Of a DNA stretch of 64,000 nucleotides, positions 50,130-62,518 are shown one piece after another; within the stretch, counting starts at the first letter, position 1; each line of letters opens with the position of its first letter. The notes under the pieces were generated by a model. It saw only the letters and a program-made list of their open reading frames with translations. It was not told the DNA's origin and did no database searches. Origin of the DNA: Chanos chanos (Eukaryota > Chordata > Actinopteri > Gonorynchiformes > Chanidae); NCBI RefSeq assembly GCF_902362185.1, contig NC_044502.1, positions 15,884,522 to 15,948,521 on the forward strand, given 5' to 3'. Both the position numbers and the translations under genes were made by a program.

Positions 50130-50266
50130 AGTGAAAGTTTCACGTACCTTAATCCCAGATTTAATTGGTATTAAATTAGGCGTTGGTATTTAAATTAGGC
50201 AGTTCACGCGTAGGGCAGCTGCAGAATCGCACAAGGGACAAACCGGAACCTGCGGTTAGACCACAC

Positions 50267-50300
50267 ATAATGATTTGCAGGAGGAGCTGCAAATCATTAT
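50267..50300. other. Perfect 14-bp hairpin (S2)
   Basis: Same arms as 26994-27027, spacer GAGGAG. The LINE inserted just a few bases outside it. Confidence 0.8.
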
Positions 50301-50346
50301 TTTCCTGCTTGCTTCAACGTTTTTACGTTAGAACGCACCCCTGATA

Positions 50347-50371
50347 TCTATCTATCTATCTATCTATCTAT
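50347..50371 (+). repeat. (ATCT)n microsatellite, left (S2)
   Basis: Only about six units, against about 17 in S1, ending at the CACTG terminus. Confidence 0.9.
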
Positions 50372-50994
50372 CACTGCGTGAAAAGAGGTGTATCCGGACT
50401 GGAATACTCCTGTATATTCCCGGATACTCCACAGATGATCGGCTGTATCCGGCACTTTGCAGCTCTGTTACGCGGCATGGAATATTCCTGAATATGTACC
50501 GTGTTTGGGGTCTGCCTAGAGCCCTTAGTTGCCATGGTGAATAATCCCTCGGGGGTGCTTGCAAGGGAACATTTGCACTTCACACCTTGGACCACCAGGT
50601 ATCCTGCAATTGGTCAAAAGTCTTTCTTTGGATTGGTGGAGCAATGTCTTGCCCCTCCTCTAAAACCCTTCCCCATTGGTCCATTGTGTGTCCCCAGACA
50701 TGATTTCATATGGTTTATATTATTAATATTATTATTGTTATTATTATTGGTGGTGTTGTTTTATGTTCATAGGTAGATTGTATAGATAGTCTGGCAAACA
50801 AAAATGAATTACACAAATTTTATTATAAATAAAGAAAATACAGTAGTATATAAATTATAAGGCATACAAATTGATAATTATATAAACATATCAATGTACA
50901 ACATATAACTGATTTAATACATTAGAACAGAATATACTGTAATATCATAGTATTTAATATGAATGCTTTTTGGGAGCATAAATGAAACTTTAAA

Positions 50995-51755
50995 TGTTGA
51001 GTATCCAAAATGGCGTCCTCCTCTTCAGAAATTACATCTACTGATGCAGTCCTCCATATGGCAGCCTCTTCCTCAGTTTAAAGAACACTAGCTCTGGCCT
51101 TGTGCAGCTGCAAAACACAGTGAAAACAGATATTAGATCACTGAAAACAGCAAATGGAGAAAAAGTCTAAGAACTACTGGGGAAATGATGTTTTGACTTA
51201 CTCTTCTCCTCCTTTGCCTCATTCGAGTGGTGATCCTGCCCTCCTCTATGTTCTCTAGATTCCCTTCTTGGTTCATCCTGTAACTCTTTTGAATAGTCTC
51301 AATAGCTCTTGCAGGATGCTAGAGAGAAAAAAGGGGAGAAGAAAGGAAGATTGATTAAAAGTTTGTTTAGAATTTCAGGCACTGCAATGAAACAGTCACG
51401 ATGATATAGTCTACCAACAACACACGTTGTCTTACCTTGTCTGTGGATCATATCTGTGCGTGTTGTTTTCAGCATTATGCATTCTCCGCACATCTTTCTG
51501 TAGAAGCAAACTTAGTACAAGAGTTAAATTCAACCACATTAAGGGACAAAGCAGATAAAGAAATGCAAACGTATCAGAATGTGCAGCAGTCTAAGACAAA
51601 AGCCAGAAGGCTACAGAAATAAACTTACCGAAACAGAGTTATTTCCCGCTCGTCTTCTTTTTTTGGGCAGACTCCACTTGCGCCTCTTTGATGGGACTCC
51701 ATCCTGTCCAACCGCCGAATAACATTCTCCATGAACGTTTACTGCTGTTCAGACA
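50995..51755 (-). pseudogene. Arg-rich multi-exon gene remnant (S2)
   Basis: Counterpart of 27770-28520 with the same exon-like pieces and splice borders. A GCAGATAAAG-type 8-base difference lies in the intron near 51550. Still broken. Confidence 0.4.
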
Positions 51756-51788
51756 TCTTCTTAAAAATGTATTTAACGGGGACACCAG

Positions 51789-54700
51789 GGGGGTATTTCA
51801 GAAAGCGGGTTTAGTGAAAACTCTTAGTCTGTTAACCCTGAGATGAAGGAAACTCTGGGTTTTCCGTTCCAGAAAGCGAGGTAACTCAAACTCTGGCTCA
51901 GTTACGTGGTAACTGACTCTGTGAACCTAACCTGCTCGCTGGCAGGTTTTCTTCAACAAACCCTGAGTTTCTCCCTAGCTCCACCCTCCGGCTGAACCTG
52001 AAGCAGCTGTCAAACATGGCGTCTCCTTTCGTCGCTAACCCGATCGGTGTTGAAGCCAAATTAATTCACATAGCCTTATGTCGGGAGAGGTTTATGAGAC
52101 CCCGATTAGATGTATTATCATTCCCTGATGACTACGTAATCGAGCGTTACCGTTTTTCGTCACAATCTATCATTTATCCGAAGAGCTCCGGCCTACATCT
52201 CTAATATTAGACACAGTGGACTTCTTGCTCTCAGATCGGAGCAAATTCTTTGCTCTTCATTTTTTTTGCCGACAGGAGTTTCCTTTATAACACTGGCGAC
52301 GCCGAGTATATCGGGAAAGCAACTGCTTGTAGAGCCGTAAAAAAGTGTCCCTTGTACTTAAACGGCTACTGCACATTTTTCTAGTGTCAGACCTCTAAGG
52401 ACCATCAAAGAGGAATTACGCAGGATTGCAGGTGACTGATGTAGAATCATTCAGTTGAAGTTAATGATGATATTTTAAATTATATCGTGTTCATGACATT
52501 CTGCTGCGACCTCAGACTGGCATCAGTCATTAGTTTTTATGTTGCAGGGTTTCCCAGTGTCATGGGCTGCATTGATGGCACACAGATCCCTATCACTGCT
52601 CCTTCAGTTAATGAAGCAGAATATGTGAATAGGAAGTCTTTCCACAGCATTAATGTGCAGTGTACACTGACTATTGTCTTACAATAACAAAGACTATACA
52701 TCACAATATACTGCAACTAATATATCTCACTCTCTGCACTGTCAAGATCATATGTGATGCAGTGAACTTTATCACAAATATTGAAGCCAGTGGCCTAGCT
52801 CTGTGCTTGATATACGAATGTATCATTAGTGTACCCTGAGCAACAGATTTGCACATGGTAAGTAAAGATTTGCACAAATATCATTCCTTGTGTCCCTCTT
52901 TTAACACCCTTAAAATGTATCCACTGTGTAAATACAGGAGAGTTTGATGGCCACCTGCTTGGTGACTGAGAATACCCATGCCAGCCCTCTCTGTTGAGCC
53001 CTTACCCTGACCATGAGCTGGGCCCTGTAAGATTATAGTGACATCTGAACAGACATGGTTCATGATAGGAGAACTGTTTAACCTGATGGTCTTATTACCA
53101 TAGATACAAAGAAAGCTTCACACCTTTGGCGCCGCATTACTGTTGGAGCCAAGAGCAGTTGATTAAAGCAAAATACAACCGGTAATGGGCAAATGGCAGC
53201 CATCACAGACAAAAGGGACTTTAGCATTAACACCTAGATTCTGATTTGCATCAAGCATCGTTATACACCTATTGTCTGTTTGCTTCGTGGTATAAAAGGC
53301 CGATCACGGTAACAGTTCTCTGAGTTAAGCTGCGGCGCAAGCGGACTTGCTGCCGGGTCCCACCACCACCAAATAAAGCTTTTCTCCAAGCGCGCTTTTG
53401 CTCCGGTTCGTTTACTTGTAAAATCACAAGAAAATCCAACAGCCCCCATCAACATTCCGGTGTGGCCCACTGCAGGACTAGAGCCTGGGTTGAGATGACA
53501 GTAGGCATACTCAAACCCCGGCTCCAGTGTCTGCGTAAACTCAGGGTAACCCCAGAGACGGCGTGTGACATTATTTTGCCGTGTTTTGTTCTCCATAATA
53601 TTGCCACAATTAGAGGAGAGCAGCACCCTGCCGCAAAAATGAACAATCCTGAGGAAGACAGTCCCGTCCACCCTGCAGATGTCCTGGATGGAGGAGCCGT
53701 CTGTGAGAATTTGCCAAAAACATTTCACAGATTAAGGTACCATCACCCCCAGCAGTCAAATAAAGAAAAATCAGTCACATTTTATTTGGTCTTCTTTATT
53801 TCCTACAAATGCAACAATTACTGTATTTAGATTGTTCCAACAATTAAAAATTCACCTGTGACCATGCACCCACCTCTAACTGGTGTTTCAGTAATTGAAT
53901 TTCAAGGTAGGCCATTTAATCTGCCACTGCAAGTGCATCATTTTCTCAGTCAGTTTTAGCCATTTTCCTCAGGAGATGTATTTTATACAACTCCTTAATT
54001 CATAACTGAGAAAACATATGGATGACATTAAATTCTACAGATCTACAGAATTAACCTGGCATTTATTGAACATCTCACTGTGTCAGTCTGTGCTGTGGAG
54101 GTTGATGGACTCTTCTCCTGGTAATTCTCAGTCATGCTCTGTTAAAAAGGATAAGAATGTGTCATCCCTTCAATGTGCATTTTAAACTCAAAATTCCACA
54201 CAAGAATGTCAAAACATTTGAATGGGGAGGGAAATATCAGTAGCTACCATACATAATATTAATGTAAACCACAGTAGGCCTTTCTGAATCCCTCTCTGTG
54301 GCAGCAGACAACGTGTCTTCATCATCATCCTGTGATGAAGAAGAGCTTTCTGTTTCAGTATACTTTAAACTACTATAATTGGCAAAATCGCTGGGAGTAT
54401 TTACAGCCCAAATGTTAATCTGCTAAGCAGGATATTAGGCGAGAGGACATTTGTGTGTCTTAAAACAGCATTCTGTTGGCGGTTAAAGCTAATCCAACTT
54501 GAAATAGCAACTGAATGACATTTACTTTGGTTAATATGTCAAATATGATTAAAACCAAAATGAGGTACAATCATGAGCCTATAGGCCTAAGCAAAATGTG
54601 CCTTACCTGTTTGAACCTGTTTGTTTTTATATTTCATTTTCAGCAGCTGCCAAGTGCGTTTTGTGCCCATTGGATTGCTCCTAAATGAAAATAGAATTTT

Positions 54701-55176
54701 ATTCAATTACATTCCACCACTTCCACCTGTAATATTAAAAGAAAGTGTGCTTACATGTTAAATGAATAGACTTCTGCATTCAAACTTACGCACTGACTTG
54801 GGCAGTAATTCTCTCCCACGCCAATTGTCTTGCTTTTGCCGATGCAGTTGTGTTGCCCCTTTTTCTTTTTGGAAAATGTGCTCATACTCGCCATAAACAC
54901 GTATCAGAATTTCTAACTGCAGCGGGGTGAAGTAAAACGACTTTTGTTTTCGCCCGTTGCCATGGTGAATCGTAGTATCGGAGCTCCATTGATGATGACT
55001 TTTAATAATTGTCACGCATGCGCTTAACTCAGAGTTAACATACTCAGAGTTGATCGAACCAACTCAGATCAGCTTTTCTGGAACCGAAAACTCAGAGTTT
55101 CCCATCTCAGGGTTCATCAACTCAGAGTTAAGGATTAAACTCAGAGTTTGTTAAACCCGCTTTCTGAAATACCCCC
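51789..55176 (+). mobile_element. PIF/Harbinger transposon (S2)
   Basis: Second copy of 28552-31511, with flanks CAG (51786-51788) and CAA (55177-55179). Transposase remnant from 52016 (MASPFVANPI) to about 53830, DDE start [10 protein letters not shown] at 52487-52687, final block near 53462-53650. Myb-like remnant on the minus strand, about 55000-54600. A solo LTR sits inside the transposase region. Confidence 0.92.
53026..53441 (+). mobile_element. Solo LTR, about 416 bp, in Harbinger (S2 only)
   Basis: TGTAAGATTATAG to AATCCAACA, with a 4-base duplication GCCC (53022-53025, 53442-53445). TATAAAAGG near 53292 and AATAAAGC near 53371 mark promoter and polyadenylation parts. Same family as 20891-21310 but opposite orientation. 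S1 has the uninterrupted site (GCTGGGCCCCCATC near 29778). Confidence 0.85.
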
Positions 55177-55339
55177 CAATTGTTTGTTTTCGTTCGGACT
55201 CGGCGTTGGAAAAATTGGATATACCCGGCACACGAGTAGCCTCTCCACCCCGCAGTCCGTTCGAAAACTCAAGTGTTCTTTTGCAAGTCATCTTCAAAAT
55301 GCACACTATCGACAGAATACAAAGTACAACTACTGTAAT

Positions 55340-56870
55340 CAGTGACGACTGGTGGTGATATTGGCTGGGTGGGCTAACAAGTGGATTATACCCATCAGTA
55401 GTTTACACTGCAGCAACAGCAGCATCACAACCGAGATACCAAGTCAGAGCAAGGACAATATATACCTTGTTATAGCAAGTGCTGTACAACAACACCATAG
55501 AGAGGTACCCACAAGAATGGCCTGATGCCAACGAACTCTGTAACTGCCCCCCCCCCCCCCCCCCTCTCTCTCTCTCTCACACTCACACACACACACACAC
55601 ACACACAGGCTACATAGCATTTAACTATTTTCCGCTGTACACATTAACACATGCCATTTTAACAAAAACAAAATATGCAAGAACGATGTAATGACAGGCT
55701 GCATGATAGAACAGAATGCTCCATCACGTAGCCTACAATGTCAGAAAAGGGTCTACCAGTTCATCAAAATAGACTGGCTACTGGTTTTTCAACTGGAATT
55801 TCCACTAGGGTAGGGATGCACTACAAAACGTGTTCCAACTGTAACGACTGCCCATAGATACTGCAACTGTTTTTTTATCACAACCGTTTTGCAACACAGG
55901 GCCACGATTTAGAGGGACCGCTGGGGGCATCCGTACTGCACATAGGTGAAATTCATGGACCGGTGCAAGGCAAACAAAGGTGAAAGCATCTGGCAAGAAT
56001 GTTTTCATAACTCAAGAACGAAAGTTGGAGGATCGAAGACGATCAGAAACTGTCCCAGTCCCGACCGTAAACAATGCCGACCCGCGATCCCGCAGCGTCC
56101 CCTACAACCCGCCAGGCAGTGTGAGGGAAACCAATGAGTCTTTGGGTTCTGGGAGGGAGTACGGTTGCAAATCTGAAACTTACAGGAATTCACGGTCCAA
56201 GCCGTGTCTCTTCCAAAAAGCAAGCATGGGAAACAGAAAAGCGAATTCTTAGCTACACTTATCGCTAGCCAGTCCTTTCGTTAAAGCCAAGTTACAAAAC
56301 TTACGATTTTGTCAGTTGTCCTTTTGTGTTTTTTGAACGTTGTCTAGACGATGTGTCCCCAGTCTCTTCACTTCCAATTTTTCCACCAACGACATCGAAG
56401 AAAATGGATATGAAAGTAAATAATCCGCCTCGTTCATGCTAACGCCCACCATTGCCACAGCCGCTCACTTCTTTCTCCCCACTCTCATACATGCAGGTGC
56501 TACAGTAGCACCTCACTGTATGTATCGTCTGTACATTCGCTGTCATTGGTCAAAAGTAAATGGTCTGTGGGCTGAATTAATTTAGCCCAAATGATCAGCA
56601 AATCAAGGGGGCGTGGCATGACACCTGTCACTCACTTGACCCTACGAAGATGAATGGTAGCTGATGCTACTGTGTTTGGGCTGTAAAAAATAAGCCCATT
56701 TGGATATATCCTGTGTTTTTCTTGCGACTGTTTGGTGCTGTTGCTGCTCTAGGTTCCTCCAAAATGTAAAACAATCTGTTATAAGGTTTTTTAACAATAA
56801 TTTTCTCATCTTTATTGTTAAAGATAGGGAGGGCTTAGCCCTGCTAGCCCATTTATACCAGCCGTCCCTG
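55340..56870. mobile_element. Non-autonomous hAT-like element (S2 only)
   Basis: The 8-base duplication ACTGTAAT (55332-55339, 56871-56878) and imperfect inverted ends (CAGTGACGACTGG and CCAGCCGTCCCTG) indicate a hAT. No transposase recognised inside. It includes a C-run and CT/CA microsatellite (55547-55608). The empty site in S1 is near 31665-31680. Confidence 0.8.
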
Positions 56871-57760
56871 ACTGTAATCCTTCAGTGACTTGCTTCTCCT
56901 ACATACAGGTAACCCCTTCCCCAAAGCAAATTTCATGCTGCAGTTGCACACAATGCTATTGGTTACTGTCACTCTACACCATGCACGCACAGAAAACTGA
57001 TTGGACAGGACTCAACCTTAGATTCTAAGTGGGTGGTTTGAAAACGGGGCGCGTCCTCGTACTGAGGAGAAACATTCCAAACAAACAAGCGAGGAACAAC
57101 AACAACAACAACAAAAACTCCTGTGCCCTGTAAACTTTTTAAAAAAGTTGTCCCGCATCCCTCATACTGAGATAACATCCCGCATTTTTGTTGGTCGTTT
57201 GGTTTTTAACTGTCAGAAATAAAAAATATATGGATCCATTCTTCTACCCGCCCGGCACATGAGCCGATTATTGCGGCATAGTTTCTAATCTATTTAATAG
57301 CGCTATGTCAAAAGCAGTAAAAATGCAACATAGCTGAGTTTTTTTGTAAAGCCTTGCTTTCACCCAGTGGCTGAGAGGAGAGCATTGAGGGCTATGGCGG
57401 CCATCAGTCAAACTGTGCAGCTGTGGGGCCGACGAATTCATTTTCTACCTCACAAAAACCAAACTTAGTAAAACTTTACAGATATGAAGGTAAACGCTGT
57501 CAGCCGACATCATGGTCAAAAAGAAAGGAAAAAAGTTCTTTTATCCTTTCTGACCATGCTACTCATCCAATAGAGATTTTGGCTTGATATAAAGATTTGC
57601 ATTGAAATGTTTTATTTTATGTAATATTTTATTTTGAGCCTTATTTATTCTTATAGTTGGATTTGGTCAAGGGTTTAACTTGAAAGACTTGAGCTGTATG
57701 ATGCCTGCTGCTTTGCTTAAGTACAGTTGCCTTTGATGGGCCTGTAATGGCCAATGCATG

Positions 57761-58336
57761 TGTGACAATCAACTAAGGAAACCCAAACGCAGAACACAAC
57801 TCTGGTTGGAATGAAGGAGGGTTTATTGACAGGTTGTAGAATGGAAATGGAAACAGGCAGAGGAAATGCAGGTGGCTAGCAAGGATGCGGACGATGAGCA
57901 AGGTTGTAGAGTGGCGAAGTGAGCGAGGCGGAGTAGAGGGACTAAGGAGACGGAGCTGGAGGTTGACAGGCCGGCGAAGGGTACACTGGACGTGCGGAGT
58001 GGCTCGGAGGTGGTCCTTTCGAGAGAGAAATGGGCAGATAAATACTGATATGCAAACTATCAAACCAATGGAATACAAAGAGAGACCAAGAAGCGAGTTC
58101 TACCACACAGGCTGAAACAACGATCTGGCGACGAGTGGATGAAACACCAGGGTTTAAATACCATGATGTGATGAGGTGACTGATTACAGGTGTGTAGGCA
58201 ATCTGGAAGTGAAGAGAGACCACGCCCACAATACACACACGCACAACAGAGAAGACAAACCAACAGGGGGAGCACAAGGAAAAGGAAACACTAGAAACAT
58301 AAGGAACAGACTGACAAAATAGCCTTAACCATGACA
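57761..58336 (-). mobile_element. Solo LTR, about 576 bp (S2 only)
   Basis: On the minus strand it begins TGTCATGGTTAAGG and ends GATTGTCACA, with AATAAACCC near its 3' end. Flanked by the 5-base duplication GCATG (57756-57760, 58337-58341). Probably Gypsy-like. The S1 site near 32540 is intact, so it arrived after the split. Confidence 0.82.
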
Positions 58337-58988
58337 GCATGTTGGATGTCTATCAATACAAGTGTTTCTTATTCAGTTAGACTGACATTATATCTAAGAT
58401 TTACGTTATGTCTCAGCATTAGTAACATGTCCCAAATTGTCCCACACAAACTTACTACTTGTCCCCCATTTGGTCTGTTTGCATCTGGTCACCCTATACC
58501 TTTGACCCCAAGTAAAGGACAGTTGCATAACCATCAAATATGTAATTAATGAACCTTTAGACTTTTTTTAAAATTATGTTTTCAGTGTGTTTTTGCATGC
58601 TCCATTAATTTAGCTGAACGACAGAGCAATGACATTAAAGGCTATATGGGCCTACCACTGCTGTATTATACACCATGCAACACCTAACAAGTTTGTGTGG
58701 TTATCAAAATATAGCCTAAATATTACATATAGGCTAACTGATAGAAAGTTACAGCAAGGAAGGGGGCAGGCTTCTGTACCCAGTGCCACCTAGACCACTG
58801 ACTGTTATTAGCATTTGAAAGGCCATGCCTGATAAACTCCCTCTAACAGCTGTATTCGGACATTTGCTGGAGTTTTCAGATCCGCATAACAGAGTTCTGT
58901 GGGCATCTGAATGCCTCCGGCAAACAGCAGGTTTGGCGGAAGTTTACTTTGTCCGGATATTTCCGAATACACCACTTTTCACGCAGTG

Positions 58989-59049
<61 letters not shown>

Positions 59050-59093
59050 GTCTATCCATCTATCTGTCTTTCTGTCTATCTATCCATCTATCC
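58989..59093 (+). repeat. (TATC)n microsatellite, right (S2)
   Basis: Counterpart of 33200-33307. Confidence 0.95.
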
Positions 59094-59376
59094 TTCATAA
59101 TACTTGGTGTAACCATCTGCAGTTTTTAAGGGGCTCAAACAGTGATGCACTAACTGAAAAACCACTGTATAGTGAACACTTAGTGTCTGTCATTTACTGA
59201 AACACTCATATCAAATAAAATAGGCCAAAATAGGTCTGTATGAGCCCTGTTTACAGGCCCTGATTTTACAGTAATTTGTCTGTGTCTTTGAAATCACGTT
59301 AATCTTGCTGGTCTGAAATTTGTAACACCATATGTTTCAGGGACTTTAGATTTGTGAAGGTTTCTTGTGCTTTGCC

Positions 59377-62130
59377 ATGTCTGGAGTGCCAAAGGATCCA
59401 GATCTGCTAGCGCAGACAATAACCTCAAATATCCAGAAGATAACACAGCAAAGTAAGGGAATCTTTAGCTCTCTCTCTTACTGTTACTGTGCCTATATAC
59501 CTCACTGCTTCTGAAAGCATTAAAAAAAAAAAAAATCCTCCCATTATTTCCATCTTTTGCTGTTGCTTGTCATAATATTTTGTCTTTGCCTTTATCTCCA
59601 CCAGCATCTGAAATACAGAGAATCATTAACCAACTCGGAACATCACAAGACACTCCTGACCTAAGGCAGCGTCTGTAAGTGTATCACACTCCACAAAAAC
59701 AAACAAATAAAACGTTTAGAGGCTCAAGTGCACTAGTACACTCTGTTGGTCAACTAATCATTGAACTCCTCAGGAGTGATTGTTTGAGAATTGGTGTAGT
59801 AAACAGTAACCACGGGCCATGGGTCAAATATTTGTCCACAGGAGATCTTTATTGACAGATGTCTCTTGTGGCACCTTTGTTTTTTTTAATTAACACTTTA
59901 TATGTCAGGCCATGTAGTACTGAATCATTTTCTAGACTATAGCGTCTATGGATTCCCTTTGAGTTATTTACTCAGTGTGATCTGATCACCTCCTTTTAGG
60001 GCATTCTGATTACATAAAACAATAAATAAATAAAATCAGCATGAAAAAATCTAATGAAACCTTTAAGAGGGCACTCTTTGAACTATTTTATGACAGATTT
60101 TCAAATGAGATGATGATGATGGTATGGTTTGGGTATCTTTACCAAACATACACAACTCATTGAACAACAGGTTGCCTCCCAAAGCCTGTCATTGTATTAT
60201 TTTACATTGTTATAAACACATAAATCCACACACACATAAATAAATGTGGTTAATATTGTTGTAATTGCTGTATCTACTTAGATTACTGATTTCAGATATA
60301 TTCTATTTAATGCACAAAGCAATGTGTTTTCATAGTGCGAGTGCAATAATGAACAGAGCTTTTCATTGTTACATAACTGTGGAAACTAAACTCTCAATAA
60401 TAGTTAATATATGATTAACTGCACATCTCTGCCTACTCTGTCATCTATATGAATACATAAATATGCATTAAAACAAAATGCCGTCAGAATACAGGGCCAT
60501 GCACCTGTGAATTTATGTTACTAAACAGGTGTAAGGTAGAGTGGATAGGCAGTGGTTGTCTTTATAGCATTTAATTCTTTTATTACAATTTGTGTGAATA
60601 GAATGCAATGAGTAGTACAATTTATCCTTCAGTGTGGCAGTAAATGTACATGTTCAAATGTATCCTTTGTTTTTCTGGGCTGTATTGCTCTCATTAATGT
60701 TATTCTGTTTCTTTTTAAATGTAGAAAGGAAAAGCAACAAAATGCAAACCTACTTGCCAAAGACACAGACAAACTTCTGAAAGAATTTGGATCCTTGCCT
60801 GTGATCACAGAACAGGTACATGATATCCTGTTAGCCTGGTTTTGGATTTATGACGCCGGTGTTGTTAAATCAGAGTTCTTTTCTGCATCGTAAAACAGGA
60901 ATGTTGAGAGTAATTAATCACATCCTTTTTTCTTTTTTTTTACCTAAAGCGCCAAAGAAAGATCCAGAAAGATCGCTTCATCAATGATTTCACTGGTGTC
61001 CTGACCATCTTTCAAAGAACTCAAGCGGCAAGCGGCTGAGAAAGAGAAGGAGTTTGTTGCCAGAGTTCGGGCCAGCTCAAGAGTTTCAGTAAGCACAACA
61101 GGGGTGATTTCTGCATGGTGGCAATATATAACATGGTTTCTCTTTATAGCATGTCAAAATATACATGTTTTCTGAAAAGTTCAGTAGTTGAATACGGTTG
61201 GATCTCTAAGACAAAGAGTAATACAAGCTTCTGTATTTTCAGCAGGGTGGTTTTGGAGATGATGGACTCGGAGGGAGCGCTTCACCGTTTGAAAGGTTAG
61301 AGGTCAAGAATTGATTGTACTGAATTCAATAGACACACACACACACAAACACACACACACAATCTAGTCTTATGTCTGTCCGTGATATTGGTTATTCATG
61401 AACAAACACTAGCAAAACGTTAGATGAGACAACAGCAAGTACAAAGACAAATTATTATTTTGAGTGGCAAAAAAAGGCCTTTTATAGCAAGAAATACGTC
61501 ACTGCCTTAATTTAGAACAATCAGTTGATTTTTTAAATATATACCCAAGCTGTGTATTCTCAAAGACAGCTGCAAAAACAGCTGAATATTTTTAGTGTTT
61601 TCTTTTTTTCTGTGATTAAGATTAAAACAGTTGGCCCCGATACCACCTTTTCAATGGTTAGAGTGAACTTATGGCTAGATTTGGAAATGACTCATGCAGG
61701 AAAAATATTGCTGAAAAAATACCACTTGCTCAAGTTTTTGGGTGAAGGGAAAGTTCCACTGTTCATCATCACAATAGCTATTCATTGACAGCTTTAGTTT
61801 GATGGTGTTGTGTCTGTGTCAGTGAGAGCTACATGCAGACGCAAACAAATGAAGATGCTATCACAGAGGAGGACCTGCAGCTCATCCAGGAGAGAGAAAT
61901 GGCCATCAGACAGCTAGAGGTGAGAGCAGCCTGAAAATATGACCTCTGTAAACGAAGAGAACTCACTTGAGTGAACAAAGCAACTGACTCTGTGTTGTTG
62001 GTGTTTTTTTTTGTTTTTTTTTTATTTTTATTTATTTATTTATTTATTTTTTTCTAGTCTGACATTACAGATATTCATGAAATCTTTAAAGACCTGGGAC
62101 TGATGGTGCGTGAACAAGGGGATATGGTTG
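59377..62130 (+). pseudogene. stx7: Syntaxin-7-like gene, 5' part, copy 2 (frameshifted, 3'-truncated)
   Basis: Coding exons 59377-59452, 59605-59674, 60725-60815, 60950-61088, 61243-61295, 61823-61919 and 62058-62130, all with the same GT-AG borders as copy 1. The fourth coding exon keeps a Lys codon lost in copy 1 (EKEKEF against EKEEF) and has Phe for Leu in DRFINDF. It carries the same extra G after FQRTQ, so both copies go out of frame at the same point. It ends at REQGDMV in the first half of the SNARE helix. The remaining SNARE and membrane-anchor exons are not in the window; unit U5 follows within 210 bases. Confidence 0.88.
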
Positions 62131-62518
62131 GTAAGCATTACTTATACCTTTTTGTGTCCTGAAAAGCAGTAATTCACTTTGTATCTTAAAAGGTATCTGT
62201 TAGCAAAAACATACACATACACACACACACAGGCACACATTTTTTCATACACACTGAAAATAAAGCATGCTAGAATGACTGTCAACATAGGTTCATTAAA
62301 CTCATACAGTTCAAATTCATTGGGAATAAATAAATAATCTTGGGGACCTAGTTAATATTTTTATGGCTGAAATTACTGGAAGTTCAAAATATTCAGCTGT
62401 ATGCTAAATTCTTCAACAAACCTTTCCTGTTGTACTTTAAAACAATTCAAACAACAAAACCAATGTAATTTATCAGCAGAAATGAAAAAAGAAACAACAA
62501 TGAGTCTCATTCAAATAT

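Larger units (their letters stand above)
45432..50259 (-). mobile_element. L2/CR1-type LINE, near full length (S2 only)
   Basis: A 4.8-kb non-LTR retrotransposon, minus strand, between ACCA duplications (45428-45431, 50260-50263). The 5' end retains ORF1. The 3' tail is a run of AACTTG units, as in L2-like LINEs. ORF1 and ORF2 are described separately. The 3' region (46490-45432) still encodes a GRAFSYRAPQLWNSLP-like RT C-terminus in another frame and holds an AG microsatellite (45836-45923). Both ORFs carry breaks, so it is probably inactive but young, since it postdates the S1/S2 split. Confidence 0.92.
50372..58988. mobile_element. CACTG-ended inverted-repeat element (S2)
   Basis: Same ends as 27139-33199 (left CACTGCGTGAAAAGAGGTG, right inverse ending CACGCAGTG), with TAT flanks. 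It contains the Harbinger copy and three later insertions. Confidence 0.45.
44997..62335. repeat. Syntaxin block S2
   Basis: Second copy of S1, enlarged from about 10 to 17.3 kb by four insertions: an L2-type LINE, a solo LTR, a hAT element and another solo LTR. Each has a single-copy empty site in S1. Its end joins U5 at the same place where S1 joins U4. Confidence 0.9.

Noticed and set aside
55946-56252. Overlapping open frames of 63-90 codons near 56 kb.
   Set aside because: They lie inside the non-autonomous hAT-like element and show no transposase motif.
57773-58340. Open frames of 70-130 codons on both strands near 58 kb.
   Set aside because: They lie inside the solo LTR at 57761-58336 and have no counterpart in S1.
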